The notes: generated from the sequence alone by a model not told the origin. Shown: positions 45,197 through 56,127, counted from the first letter of the stretch. The stretch is 64,000 bases of DNA from Diphasiastrum complanatum (GCA_029204225.1 CM055104.1:47000451-47064450), one strand, 5' to 3'. Translations and numbers: made by a program.

Positions 45197-45871
45197 ATGG
45201 AACTTACCCTGGAACTTGGGACATATACGTTGAAGGTAGACGGAGCCTGTAGACATTCGAATAGAGAAGGTGCCATAGGAACATTATTGCAGAATCCCAA
45301 TGGGACTGAACTAGCCAGTATAGGAGTCCTATAAGGGAAAGGATTCACGAACAACACTGCCGAATACAAAGCCCTTCTAATCGGTTTACAAATGACCATG
45401 CGAGTTGTGCAGACTATAGACAACCTCCAGATTATGGGGAATTCACAAGTCCTAATCTGAGGTATGACTGGCATATATCGACTCAAAAGCAAGACCTTAC
45501 AGGCCTATGCAATTGCCATCAACGAATACACTAGAGAGTTTTCCCACGTCGAATGGATGCATATTCCACGAGCACAGAACCAATGTGCTGATAGTCTAGC
45601 TGCGATAGCCTATGACCACGATCATTACTGGCAATGTGAGCCAGGTAGGGTAGTCATTTCGCCCATAACCATTGTTGCGGAGCTATGGACAATCCTAAAA
45701 GCCCAAGCATGGTATGGAGTTCGGTGGATCAGAAGTCTGATAAACCAAGTAGGTCTAGAGAATCCCCAACTCCTAGCCCAATTACATCAGTTAATGAGCC
45801 ATGAACTATCTAGAACTTGTTTTAGGTCACACCATAGTAGCATAACGCATGGGTTAATGCACACGGCCTAA
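45197..45871 (+). pseudogene. Second RNase H domain, downstream of integrase
   Basis: One frame of 225 codons with two stops (about 45330 and 45460). Motifs in order: LKVDGACRHSNREGAIG (first Asp), FTNNTAEYKALLIGLQM (Glu), IMGNSQVLI (Asn in place of the usual Asp) and NQCADSLAAIA (last Asp). This is an RNase HI fold of the type called archaeal-like RNase H in plant retroelements. It is separate from the RT-linked RNase H at 43.2-43.7 kb. In the well-known Tat/Ogre elements such a domain sits between RNase H and integrase, whereas here it lies 3' of integrase. Confidence 0.85.
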
Positions 45872-46007
45872 GTACATAGTAAAAGCCCCTGCCCTAGCAC
45901 GAACCTGACAGATACACATGGAGGGGGAGAGGGGTGTAAAGGTTTAAAGATTTTTTGTACATTCAAAACATTGTATATTCATGTACATAAATGCTAAAAC
46001 ACAGGTG

Positions 46008-47009
46008 ATGGAATTCACTGCTGAAAAGAGTATGGAAGACCCATAGAGCAGTAATCAGCCCGACCAACGCCAGAGAAAACTGATGAGGTTCGTACTGAAG
46101 GAAGGACAGAGGACCAACATAGAAATCCAACGTCTGAAAGAAGAATTGAAGAAACAAAAGAACCTGCGAATCAGAGCCACTAACGAGCTGGTTAGCACCA
46201 ATAAGGAGCGAGATACCTGGAAGCATAAGTACAATAACCTTAAGGAGGATAATGACAGATGACAGATAAGCCATATGGAGGGGTATAAAGGGCAGTAAAA
46301 GATCCTAGCCAACACCAAGGTGGAACTAGCTGCAACCGAAACTACCATAGCCATGCTAGCTAGGCAGTTACATGAGTATCAGAGAAAAGAAGCTGCAAGA
46401 GGACCAATCAGGCCTCAGAGTTCCCGCAACCCTTTACTCGCTTACCCTGTGCATCGCAAGGAAATTTTGTCGGACAGTCTGTTCTACAAAAACTTCGATG
46501 CTTATAGTTTATATCTACCGCCCATGGAGTTTCCGCTAGATACCCAGGTTTTTGAGTTACGACCATCCACAAGTTCCGCCCTCAGATTCACATGGCCACT
46601 CATCCCAGGTAGTTTTGAAAACTACAAAGATTCCTGCGAGAGCTTATGTAGGTTCTCAGTTGTTGCCGCGCACCAGAAAGATGATATCATTAGATTGGCC
46701 GGCCACTATGCCTACTGCCTGCAGAATTGGTTACTACAACCTTGGGGCGCTAAGACTAAACCCACCAAGATTCACCTTACCAAATGGTGGTACGACTCCA
46801 ATGAGCCCATGGAGTCAGGAGCGGACCTAGCATTGTACCTGCAGATGCGTGACAGAACTTCCAGGGAACGCAAAACCCTAAATGAGATGTTTTATTTTAA
46901 GTTCCTGGAAGGTGCCGATCCAGCCCTTGTGGATGTGGCAGAAGTGGACCCCAATTACGCTGGGGAGTTGAAGAACCAACGGACGAAAATGTGCAGGAAT
47001 ACACTGTAA
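46008..47009 (+). pseudogene. Extra 3' ORF of the giant Gypsy, unknown function
   Basis: ATG at 46008 opens a frame of 333 codons with three stops (about 46044, 46260 and 46299), open from 46320 to the TAA at 47009. Residues about 25-110 form a charged coiled coil (NIEIQRLKEELKKQKNLRIR). The C-terminal 190 residues look globular and rich in aromatics (FKFLEGADPALVDVAEVDPN, HLTKWWYDSNEPMESG). No family was recognised. Its place between the second RNase H and the 3' LTR suggests an accessory ORF of the element. Confidence 0.6.
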
Positions 47010-48143
47010 CCACCCACCTCACTATTATGCATTATACACTAGACACGGTATGGTGAGCATCTGTTGCAAGTCTCAGTTTTCTATGCATACATATTTATTG
47101 CATCTCTATAAAAACTTTGAGCTGCATTTGGGCATTTGCTAATTTCTATGGGCATAAATGACTTTATAGATGCAACGGGTGAGGAGGGGTTGAGAGAGGA
47201 AAAAGTGGAACAAAAACAGTGCAGTGGGGTGGGGAGTGACTCCATCGCCCAATGGGTAAGGCACAGAAGAAAAATATATATAAAAAAAGAAAAAGAAAAA
47301 CAGAAAAAGAGAGATAAAGAAAGACTGAGAGAAAAGTAAGAAAAAAAAAAAAAGACTTCAACTGTCTCTATCAGATCTCGAACCAATTTGTGAGGACAAG
47401 TGACGCCTCGCACATCCATAAGAGGTGAGGACAATTTTCCTAATTGATTCCATAGACTAGTGGAAAACCAGTACTTCCTACAATCTTGTGTATTGGATCT
47501 TAGGACAGTAAGTTGTCCTACATGGACAACTGTCAGAATATAGGGCTTGAGAGAAGAGTCAGTACACAGAGGAGACTAGATGGTTATTCCTTGTTGAATT
47601 AGTTCTTAGAGAGTATAAGTTGAATGTCTAAAAAAAAAAAAAAAATGGGTAATCACCAGTCTGGACCGGTTTCAAAGTTGGGGCACTAAAGCCTCATCGT
47701 GCTGCATTCACACACACATCAATGACACGGTGTTAGACACAATACTGTTGACTTGCATCCATATCTTCCTATCTCCAATCTTGAGATTTGCATTTGCATA
47801 TCCCTCCATGCATGGGTCCGAAAGTGGGCATTGTCTTACATCTGATGGAACTGGGAGCATTTGCCATTTAGGTCACAGGTGGGTTTTTGCAGGTATGAAG
47901 ACACCAAATTGTTCAAAGATGTTGTGGTTAACTCCAATCCGATTGCAGATGGATCCTAAGGGCTAAATCGATAGCCTTTGGGTAGGAAGCTGTTGAAGAC
48001 ATCCTACAAACTCACTCTGGTTAGCATCACCTAGCAAGGGTGCCGAGCCCACTAAACTTGATCCACCACCAGGAGCTAGTATGCAAAACCAGAGACTATG
48101 GGTCCGCCGTATGGGGACCATACTACCCAGTGGTAGTCGCCAA
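47010..48143 (+). other. Giant Gypsy 3' untranslated region
   Basis: Non-coding. A purine-rich stretch of about 85 bp (47271-47355) ends in a poly(A) run; a second A-run is at about 47630-47645. No clean polypurine tract directly abuts the LTR at 48144. Confidence 0.6.
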
Positions 48144-49226
48144 TGTTAGCCGATATTTTCGCACGAAAAATCGGACTAATATTGAAGTTTAAGTTTGCAA
48201 TAATTGAAAAAATCGGCATGTAAAACCCGATTATTAGAGAAAAATCGGCACAAATTTGCCTTAGAATTGGGTCTCAGCCCGTCCTAAAGTGGCTAGATAG
48301 AGTTTGAAAGTAAGAAACTGACTTTCGAAAAAATCGTCAAAAATATTTTGTGGTCAACTTTTGTAAAGACCGAGCAAGAGTGCCGGTCCACCTAGAATTG
48401 GGTCCCAGCCCGTCCTAAATGAGGCTAGAGCAAATTTTGCGGCCTTAGAAATGGCCGGTAAATATTTTACGGCTTTTTAAAAAAAATGGCCAGTTGTAAA
48501 AAAATAGCCGGTATGACCGTGCTAAAATCATACCATGTACTGAGTCCATTTTTACTAATATATGATCACTCAGTGTATTTTTCAGGGAAACCGTGTTGTC
48601 GTGGAAGCCCTAGTCATGAATGCCGAAAAAGTCAACCACAGAAGAAAAAACCGAGAAAGAAAAATTTCGGGTAAAAACGGGACCGGAAAATATGGATTCA
48701 GTGTCAAGGAGTCACAGAAACCCTAACGACAAAGTTTGGGCAATTTACGGACAATTAACGAAATGTGTGGGCCAAGTGGTTACCCAACAGGCCAAAAACC
48801 CAGTCAAATGAGCAGTAGGCGCACGACCTTTGAAAAATCGAAGGAAGGCCGAGAACACAGGTACTCAAAGAAAAACGAAGGTCGCCTTCTAAAAATAGGG
48901 GTTGAAAAAGGGCCTCACCCAAAATTTGGATATTAAATGCCAAAACACCTTGGAGGCTAAAAAAATTTGGGAGGTACACCCACTAGCCATTGACATTTTG
49001 GGCTTCTAGGGTGTACAAAAGGGAAAACTTGAATGGCCTCCCTAGCCTTTGACAAAAATGGCATCTTGGCTAGTTTTGGAAGAGGGCCTTGAATGCACCA
49101 CTCCCCCACTCTCTTATGGAGGCCACTAGGTGTACTATCAAATGGGTTGAGGACAAATGGCAAAGAGGGCTTGAAGGGCATGAAAATTGGCAAAGCCTCA
49201 TTTTGAAGGGAGACACTTGGGATTTC

Positions 49227-49243
49227 CTATAAGAAGGAGCCAA
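49227..49243 (+). promoter_or_regulatory. Candidate LTR core promoter
   Basis: CCTATAAGAAGGAGCC resembles plant LTR TATA regions and lies in the block found only in the 3' LTR. This is an inference from sequence shape alone. Confidence 0.35.
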
Positions 49244-50538
49244 CTCTTTGTATTTGTTGTTAGTGCTTTTGGATGTTAGTACTTTGGTGTGTTAGTAATT
49301 TTAAGAGTTGGTATATTTGGGAGTTGAATGTTGAGAGCTTGTTTGTTTGGGAGAAAATGTTGATTAGTTCTCCTTTGGAGTTAAGTTCTATTTTGGTGTT
49401 AGTAAGTGTGAATGTTGTTGCTCCATCTTAAGGTTAGTGAATTTGGAGGGTGTTGCCCCATGCTAGTTGTGTGTTCGAGAGAGTTTAGTGGTTCAATATG
49501 ACTTGTTTGGATTGAGCTAAATTGAATGTAACATTGCTAATCATATGTCTGATAAATGCTTGAGGGTGAAGCAGGGTATGCTTGAGAGAGGATGAAAGTT
49601 TGGTGAGTGTTGGAAATTAGGTGTGGGTTGTCATTTCTTACTTCGTTTGGTGCTTACTTGAATGCTACCAAGGATCGTTAGGGTTGAATATCATTGTTGA
49701 TGGGTTGAGACTTGCTTGCAATTGACGGAAATGGTTAGGATGAGTGTTTCTGGTTAGGTTTGGAATTGTTATTTCCTTCCAATTGGGAGTCGTGTATAGT
49801 ATTGAAGCATTGTGAATATGCCTGCCTTGGTGACTTGGAAGAGATAAAGCATATTTTTGTTGTACTTACACCTCTTCTTGCGCGTTAGGTAATGTGATGA
49901 TCATGCATCGACTGATGGGTGAATATTTGTAGTAACTCAACTATTGGTGGGTTCTTGTTTGAAGAAGAAAAAGCGTGCTCATGTCTCGTTGATTGAATGT
50001 GGTGAAATGCTTGATGTGTGTTGAGAGTTGAGAGAAAAGAATGATTGTTCGTGAAGAGAGTTTTGTAATTAGGAGTGGGAGGCAAAGATGTGCTTTCATA
50101 GGCCCATTATTTTCTTTTGCATGAAGAGAGTCATTATCTTTCTTGGGTTCTCTACGGCCAGCACATCTCTGACAAGAAGAACACCATCATTGACAAAACG
50201 GATGCTCTAGTCCATCACTAACATAGAGGAGCAGGTTGTGGCCAAGTTTAAAGACCTACTGAAGGCTGTCCACAACAAAGAATCAGATTACCAGGGCTAT
50301 TTGCGGCCACCTACACACAGATTTTTTGCAGTATCAGATCTGCTACAGCCCGCACAACCTGGCCATCGCTGTCCACAGTAAAGAGATTTGTAGCCTCGGA
50401 TTGCTGCCCACAACCTGCCTGCGCTTGCTCGAGGCCTGTATTGCCTGCCTGCGGCCCAGCACTACCTATTTGCGGCCTGTCCATCTCTGCTACGCCCTGT
50501 TACAAGCTGCCTGCGGCCAGAAAACATACCTACGACTT

Positions 50539-50664
50539 GTTCTAGGCCTGCCTACGGCCAGAAAGCCTTGCTTGCGACTTGTTCTAGGCCTGCCTACGGC
50601 CAGAAAGCCTTGCTTGCGACTTGTTCTAGGCCTGCCTGCAGCCAAAAAGCCCTGTCTAGAGTCT
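50539..50664 (+). repeat. GC-rich 42-bp tandem repeat in the LTR
   Basis: Three units begin GTTCTAGGCCTGCCT, at 50539, 50581 and 50623; the first two are identical over almost their whole length. A degenerate unit precedes them. The 5' LTR has a more diverged form at about 37230-37325. Confidence 0.92.
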
Positions 50665-51187
50665 GGTATCACTGTTTGCTTCTGTCTGCGACCTCATTTC
50701 TCTGTAGCAACCCTTTGATATATGTTTCAAACCTGTCCATAGCCTGATTGCGACCTACTGTGGCCTGCCTTGCTACATTAGAGCTGGATATGCCTCTCTG
50801 TCCTATGTCAATCCTACTCTTTGTTTGCGGTGACATAATTCTTTCCACAGTAACCTGTGCCAGGGTTTTTGCAGTGGCTAATCCTCTGATCTTGCTGTCC
50901 ATCGTGACTATCCGCGAAGGCAAGACAAATAGAAGACGTCAAATGGCATGCGGAATACTGAGGCAATGTTCATGACTGGAGTTTCATACACAACGGCTAC
51001 CTAATTACACCTTGAAATAAGTTTTTACTTGACCTAATGTTTCTTTCTATTCACTTTGGTTTCATAAAATTCTGGCTACAAGCTCTTAAGTTAAATCGGA
51101 ATGCAATGTGAGATTATTGCTATAGTCAGCTACATGTGAATAAGGTTTTTATAAAGCATTTTTGTGAAGCAAGGAAGGTTTTATAGA

Positions 51188-52047
51188 CCATGTGCCTCCT
51201 AAATATGTGATGTACTCTCATTGAGAATATGATGATTTTTGTGTGTAATGCAAATTTGGAGACTAAGCTCTTTGTGCCCTCTCTCTCTCCTCGAGTTTGT
51301 ACATTCATATTCTCTCTCTAGTCGAGTTGAGGCATTTATTGTACTTAGTTTCATGTTTTGTTGATAGATCTTGCAACCTGGGTCATGCATGGATTGCCTG
51401 AGTGAACAACTATATGTACAATGTAATTTTTTTTTAAGAAATACAGTTGCTATGTGAGTTTGTTGTGGAGAGTGTTTTCTGTCTATGTTACTGTGTGGCA
51501 TGATTTGTGTTCCTGTTCGAAACAAATTCTAAGTTTGAGGACTTAGTATAAAGTCCTAATCCAAGGATCCTATTCTAAGCATGCCAATCACAAGCAACAC
51601 AAGGGAAACGGATGGTGGACAAACCAACCCAACCAAACCTAGATCGAACAGATCTAGCCCCCAAGCTATAGATCAATCAAACAGAGGAATGAGGCATCAC
51701 CCAGCAGCATACGGTTACCAGTCATGCAATCAAGCATATACTACTGAGAGCCCAATAGATATACTTATATCCTCCAAGGCCCATGCACCACTAGTAGTGC
51801 ACTGTGACACTTCACTGAACACCTCTACAGCCTATCTGAGCCATGTCATCCAGTTCCCAATGACTCACTGATAGACCCATACAAATCCACCATCAAGAGT
51901 TTAGGCCTACAACCATTAATTATGACCTTGTACACATAAGGGACCCAATTCCCTTATAGTCATAATTAACTTACGGGTTATTGATCTATTGATCCCTAGC
52001 GTGGAAACGCTACCTGAGACCAATCATGGGCATGACACTTAGAGTCT
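51188..52047. other. Non-coding, nothing recognised
   Basis: AT-rich up to about 51540, then a more GC-balanced stretch without a domain-bearing frame. It may hold the sequence that truncated the Gypsy 3' LTR. Confidence 0.5.
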
Positions 52048-52610
52048 GAACTCCTGATTCACGCTTCTGACATTCTTTCACATGTTTTAGCCTCACTTAT
52101 TAACCAAGCCATCATCTCTGGATTTCCACTTCCATGGTGTACTAATATCATCCATCCTTTTCACAAGAGTGGTGACCCCATGAAACTAGATAACTATCGT
52201 ACCATTATGATTGGGCACCTTGTGGCTAAACTTTATGGCACTATCCTCCAGACAGCGGTTAGTTGTGAAGCAGAGACACGGAGGCTACATGCTTTGGGTC
52301 AGGACACAACAATCCACCACTGATCATGTGTTCACTCTTCGGGCTATCATTGAGGAAGCCAGATCCAGACATGAGAGGGTTTATTGTTGTCTTGTGGATT
52401 TTCGTAAAGCGTTCAACTCTGTCCCACGTCACATGCTTATCTAGAGGCTTAGAGATCTTGATTTTTCAACGGATTCCATATTGGCTGTCATGGCACTCTA
52501 TGAGCAGGTTCAGGGATGCTTCAGATCAGATGAGGATCTCTCTGAGAGGGTTATGAGCACTATTGGGGTGAAGCAAGTTTGTTCTCTCTCCCCCACTCTT
52601 TGGATACTCC
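52048..52610 (+). pseudogene. LINE reverse transcriptase relic, N-terminal half
   Basis: SGFPLPWCTNIIHPFHKSGD and NYRTIMIGHLVAKLYGTILQ are LINE RT motifs 0-2. After frameshifts, FTLRAIIEEARSRHERVYCC and LVDFRKAFNSVPRHML (catalytic Asp in motif A) follow. VKQVCSLSPTLW (motif B) comes after one stop. Similarity ends before the YADD motif. Confidence 0.88.
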
Positions 52611-53430
52611 TTTGTCTCATGTACACACAAGTAGTAGTAGCCATACATACTATGGCATTAAAACACATCAAGAATATCACAATAACGTTTTTCAGATTAG
52701 GGACATCATCAAGATTTCTTCTATTTAAACCTAATCAAATCCAACTTAGATTTTATAAGTAGGCTACATGATGTGCCGATATATTAAAAGTTGGAGCTGG
52801 TCAATTTTCAACCGTCAAAACAGCCACCTTTAGAGATTATGTTGGGATCAATAAGGAAAGAAGTAGATAGAAAAGGAGCTCAGCCATTCTAGAGAAAAAT
52901 GTGATCACAAGTTTAGAATCCTACAGGCAACAAAGAAGAGAGCAAATATCCACAGAGGAAGAAACCGTGTGCTTGCGTAGTGAATCCCCCTTTAGTCAGC
53001 GCGGAGTGATCTTCCTTCCGTCTCCGATCGATTTTCCTCTCTTTTCCTTCGATTTTCCTTCCTTTCTCGTTGGCTGACAATTTTGCTAGAAAAATAAAAA
53101 ACAAAAATGAAAAAGGAACAGAAATTCGCTTCAGGCCAAAAGATACTTTGCTTCTCTTTATTGTTTTTGTTACACCGAGAAACAGGCAGTCATTATAATA
53201 TGAGTTTATTGTAGGCGCTGCTGTAAGTCTAGCAGAGGTTTGTTGCAGGAGAATAGTTGAGGCTGGTTCGTAATTATAGAATCTGAGGGGTTTAGCAGCC
53301 CAGTCTCGCTGTTGGATTGTAGGCACTGCTGGCAATGAAAAAGATGATCGTTGAATCTAGCCTATAATCATAGAATCTCTGAGCGTTATAGACCGAGAAT
53401 GGCTGTTGAATCACTAGGTGCTGCTGGTGA
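52611..53430. other. Non-coding, with diverged tandem units
   Basis: No domain was found. Units of about 95 bp at 53257-53347 and 53352-53441 share GTTGA(G/A)-, ATAATT/ATAATCATAGAATCT-, GCTGTTG- and GCACTGCTGG/GTGCTGCTGG-like words. Confidence 0.45.
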
Positions 53431-53489
53431 TCAAAACATGTTTTGTGGTCTCCAAGGGTTGCTCGTAGCTTTTTGAGTAGTTTTTGCAT

Positions 53490-53790
53490 GAGAGGATAGC
53501 TGCAGGAAGATTTGGGAGTTCACAAACAGGCTGCTGCAATCATCAAATGCATTTTGAGAAGTAAATCCTGGAACCACTAACAACTCAAGAAATGTGGTCA
53601 ATGGCTCTCCTCTACCCCTTTTTGATAGATATGTTACATAAACATTCATGTGATGTTCCAGAGCTCTATCTGTTCCTTCATATTCAAGCATCAATGAGAA
53701 ATAAGGCCTCTCTCTAACCTCTTCCAATAGTCTTGATGAAAACCATGAGTTTCTTGCTTTTAAAAAATGCTTACAAGCATGTCGATTAGA
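53490..53790 (-). pseudogene. hAT-like DUF4371 transposase relic
   Basis: The minus strand reads LEEVRERPYFSLMLEYEGTD followed by RALEHHMNVYVTYLSKRGRG and PLTTFLELL. This matches the DUF4371 segment of hAT-derived TTF-type/ZMYM-like proteins, where S-L-x-x-D-E-S-T-D is usual; here the Asp-Glu-Ser has become Glu-Tyr-Glu-Gly. About 80 residues remain. Confidence 0.75.
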
Positions 53791-54124
53791 ATACGATGAG
53801 TATTATTCACCACTACACATGTTCAGAGTTTTTAATCTTCTTTGTATATCACATTGATATGGATATTCATTTAAAGGTAAACTTCTCCTAGCTATATAAT
53901 AAATGCTATCCTCATTGACACCTTCATGCATTTTTTTAATATAGTATAGTATAATCATTTGAGTTTTTTGTAAATATACGGTTTGGAGAGAACTCATCAA
54001 ATATGATAAATATACGGACTGGAGAGAACTCATCACACTTTGTTGCTCCCCCATTAGTAGCTGCAATGAGGAACAAAGGCCTCGTGAGTGCAAGAGCTTC
54101 AGGTACTTCCCCCTCTCCCCCCTC

Positions 54125-54169
<45 letters not shown>

Positions 54170-54740
54170 TCTAAACCTGTTCTAAATGACTAAATTCTTC
54201 AAGGGAAAATTGGCGGAATTCAGCAACAAGAAGCTAGGACTAGTTAGAGACCTTCTCGGCTTAATTCATGAGAGCTTGCATCTACTTCAATGAACTCTGC
54301 TCTGTCATCATTGCAAACTATTTCCAACTTCTTTATCTCTAGACGGGTACATCCACATGTCATCTTCTAGAAGTTTGAAGCACATCTAGAATCTGGACTC
54401 TCAAGCTCATGCGTCAACTTTTTAATCTTTTTGTTGCATGCATAGATTTTGGGCGGCTACACTCTACATGTTACATGCTACCGAGCCTGTGCAAAAAATA
54501 GTGCATGTATACAACTGCATTTCTTCTCCTATGCATGTATCGATGCCCGTGGAATCTAAGCATGTAGCACGCTCACTTTCATGTTCAGCCCTTCACCATG
54601 GTACAAATGTCACACTTTGAGGCCGCCTTTAAAATTTATCCTTTGACTTTGACTTTCTTCAAAACTCCATTTTAATGTCCCCTCAATAAAACCTGCAAGG
54701 CCAAAAATAACGAGTTCTTTACGTGATGAGCAAGCAATCT
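53791..54740. other. Non-coding, with (TC)n/(TG)n tract
   Basis: No gene was recognised. GGA(C/G)-type direct repeats with GAGAGAACTCATCA occur at about 53986 and 54021. A TC then TG microsatellite lies at 54130-54169. Confidence 0.5.
54130..54169 (+). repeat. Compound (TC)n(TG)n microsatellite
   Basis: About 15 TC units are directly followed by five TG units. Confidence 0.95.
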
Positions 54741-54753
54741 AAGGCAATACATG

Positions 54754-54767
54754 TATATATATATATA
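54754..54767 (+). promoter_or_regulatory. TATA-rich candidate promoter of the 55.2-kb ORF
   Basis: TATATATATATATA lies 420 bp before the ORF start, with sequence in between that could be a long 5' UTR, possibly with an intron. This is inference only. Confidence 0.35.
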
Positions 54768-55188
54768 CCTCTCGTTAATGGCGAGAACAAAAGACGAGAG
54801 CTGCTACGCTTTGCTCTGTTCTTCGATCATCGTGCTCCTATAACAGTTGTAGAGATAGATCAGTCGACGCTGGGCTGAAGCTGGCAAATAGCTTTTCTAG
54901 AGGATCGATACTGTTTTATTTGCAGGTATTAACGATCTCATACTTTTGATTGCAGTACTGTTTATACATATTCTTTGTTTGATCCAGTCTCCTGCAAATT
55001 TCTTGGATCTAATCTATATTCAAATTTTGGCTGATTCAATCCTGTAGCGGAGCAAGATCATCATCAAGATTCAAAACCTTCAAAAGGATCAAATATATTC
55101 TCCTGAAATTAATTGTACAGTCAAAGCCTCTGACAATTTCTAAGTGATCAGATTGATTGCTACATTGGAAGGGAGGTAGTCGTAGCAG

Positions 55189-56127
55189 ATGTCTAGCTGC
55201 CATCAAGCTCATAACATTCCTTGGTCCTACCTTGTCGACAACTTGGAATACAGGGAGGATGGGAGGTTGATGGTTGTGACTCGTGATATGCATAAGAAGC
55301 AGCCCAGATCAAGACATGGCAAGCACGCTCAGTACCTCAAAGAAATCGCCGTGAAGGAATTGGAAATTGCAAAGAGGATCAGATACTTTGCCTCGCGATT
55401 CGCAAAAGCAATTGCAGAATTCGCCTTGACTGAGCGGAATAAGGAGAAGTACAGTGAGCAAAGACTAAAGTCCATGAGCAAGATATACGCCGATGAAGAA
55501 TGCGAGGACGAGGGATTCTTGCGGCCTGGCGAGCGTCAGAGCTTGTCATATTGGAAGCCCCTCTTTGATGCCGAGAATTACTATGGAATATATAGCGAAT
55601 TCACCAGCGAACTATTTAGAAAAGATCTTCTTCACAGTATTCTTTACATGGCAAGAAATGGCTTGACACTTGAGAAATCATGGAGTTACTATAATTCTAA
55701 TGTCTGCTATGGCATCATTCAAGATACCTTGGAAGTCTATTTGCACCTGAATGTAATGATAGGGACGGGCATTATAGCTAATCCGAGCAAATGGTATGTA
55801 CAATGCAAAGATTTCTTTTCTTGGCGTGTAAATGACGAATTGAATCGCAGCGCCAGAGGTGAACTACTTTATGGACGGGTCTCTAACCTGAACTTTCTTT
55901 TACCATTCTTTGAGAAGGATCGTGAATTCCAAGATCTTAGCACAAGGAAAGAGCTTCTAAACCTTCTGTTTAGAAGGTTGTACTTGTATGATATGGCCAT
56001 GCGAGAAGGCGGGGTGGAATGGAACTGGGAAAAGGAGATATGCAAATTTCTGTCCAACACTTTCTGGATCAAATGGGAAGAGTACTGGTTCAGATTGGAA
56101 GAACAATGGACCCAAGGAAGAGGGTGA
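55189..56127 (+). CDS. Unknown 312-aa protein, intact ORF
   Basis: ATG at 55189 is the first after an in-frame TAG two codons upstream; the frame is open for 312 codons to a TGA. The product is hydrophilic and probably mostly helical, with many Trp and Tyr. It has a basic segment near residues 42-70 (KKQPRSRHGKHAQYLKEIAV) and no signal peptide, membrane helix or known motif. Aromatic clusters such as FWIKWEEYWFRLEEQW mark the C-terminus. The stop overlaps a splice-like GGTGAGTAAG; an acceptor at about 56191 (GAGCAG) would lead to a short second exon, but the joined frame stops at once. It is the only long intact ORF here that does not look like a transposon. I do not recognise the family. Confidence 0.6.
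   Translation: MSSCHQAHNIPWSYLVDNLEYREDGRLMVVTRDMHKKQPRSRHGKHAQYLKEIAVKELEIAKRIRYFASRFAKAIAEFALTERNKEKYSEQRLKSMSKIYADEECEDEGFLRPGERQSLSYWKPLFDAENYYGIYSEFTSELFRKDLLHSILYMARNGLTLEKSWSYYNSNVCYGIIQDTLEVYLHLNVMIGTGIIANPSKWYVQCKDFFSWRVNDELNRSARGELLYGRVSNLNFLLPFFEKDREFQDLSTRKELLNLLFRRLYLYDMAMREGGVEWNWEKEICKFLSNTFWIKWEEYWFRLEEQWTQGRG

Larger units (their letters stand above)
35494..51187 (+). mobile_element. Giant Ty3/Gypsy element with second RNase H and extra 3' ORF
   Basis: Two long direct repeats beginning TGTTAGCCGATATT flank a 10-kb interior. The interior holds gag with two zinc knuckles, protease, RT, RNase H, integrase, a second RNase H and a further ORF. Total length is about 15.7 kb. The right LTR ends by loss of similarity at 51187 without a CA end and no target duplication was found, so the right edge is probably truncated. 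A primer site was not identified. Frameshifts and stops occur in every part, so it is inactive. Confidence 0.88.
48144..51187 (+). repeat. Giant Gypsy 3' LTR (3.04 kb)
   Basis: The partner of 35494-37840. It contains the extra block 48959-49611, with TCCTATAAGAAGGAGCC at about 49227 as the best core-promoter candidate. Similarity to the 5' copy stops after GTTTTATAGA. Confidence 0.87.

Noticed and set aside
50326-50718. 130-aa ORF with LPTARKPCLRLVLG repeats
   Set aside because: It is the translation of the 42-bp LTR tandem repeat (period divisible by three) and has no recognisable domain.
52913-53335. 140-aa minus-strand frame
   Set aside because: Composition and the internal repeats suggest non-coding DNA; no domain was recognised.
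54778-54835. Short ORF starting MARTKDESCYALLCSS before the 312-aa gene
   Set aside because: Only about 20 codons. It could be an upstream ORF or chance, with no evidence that it is spliced to the main frame.
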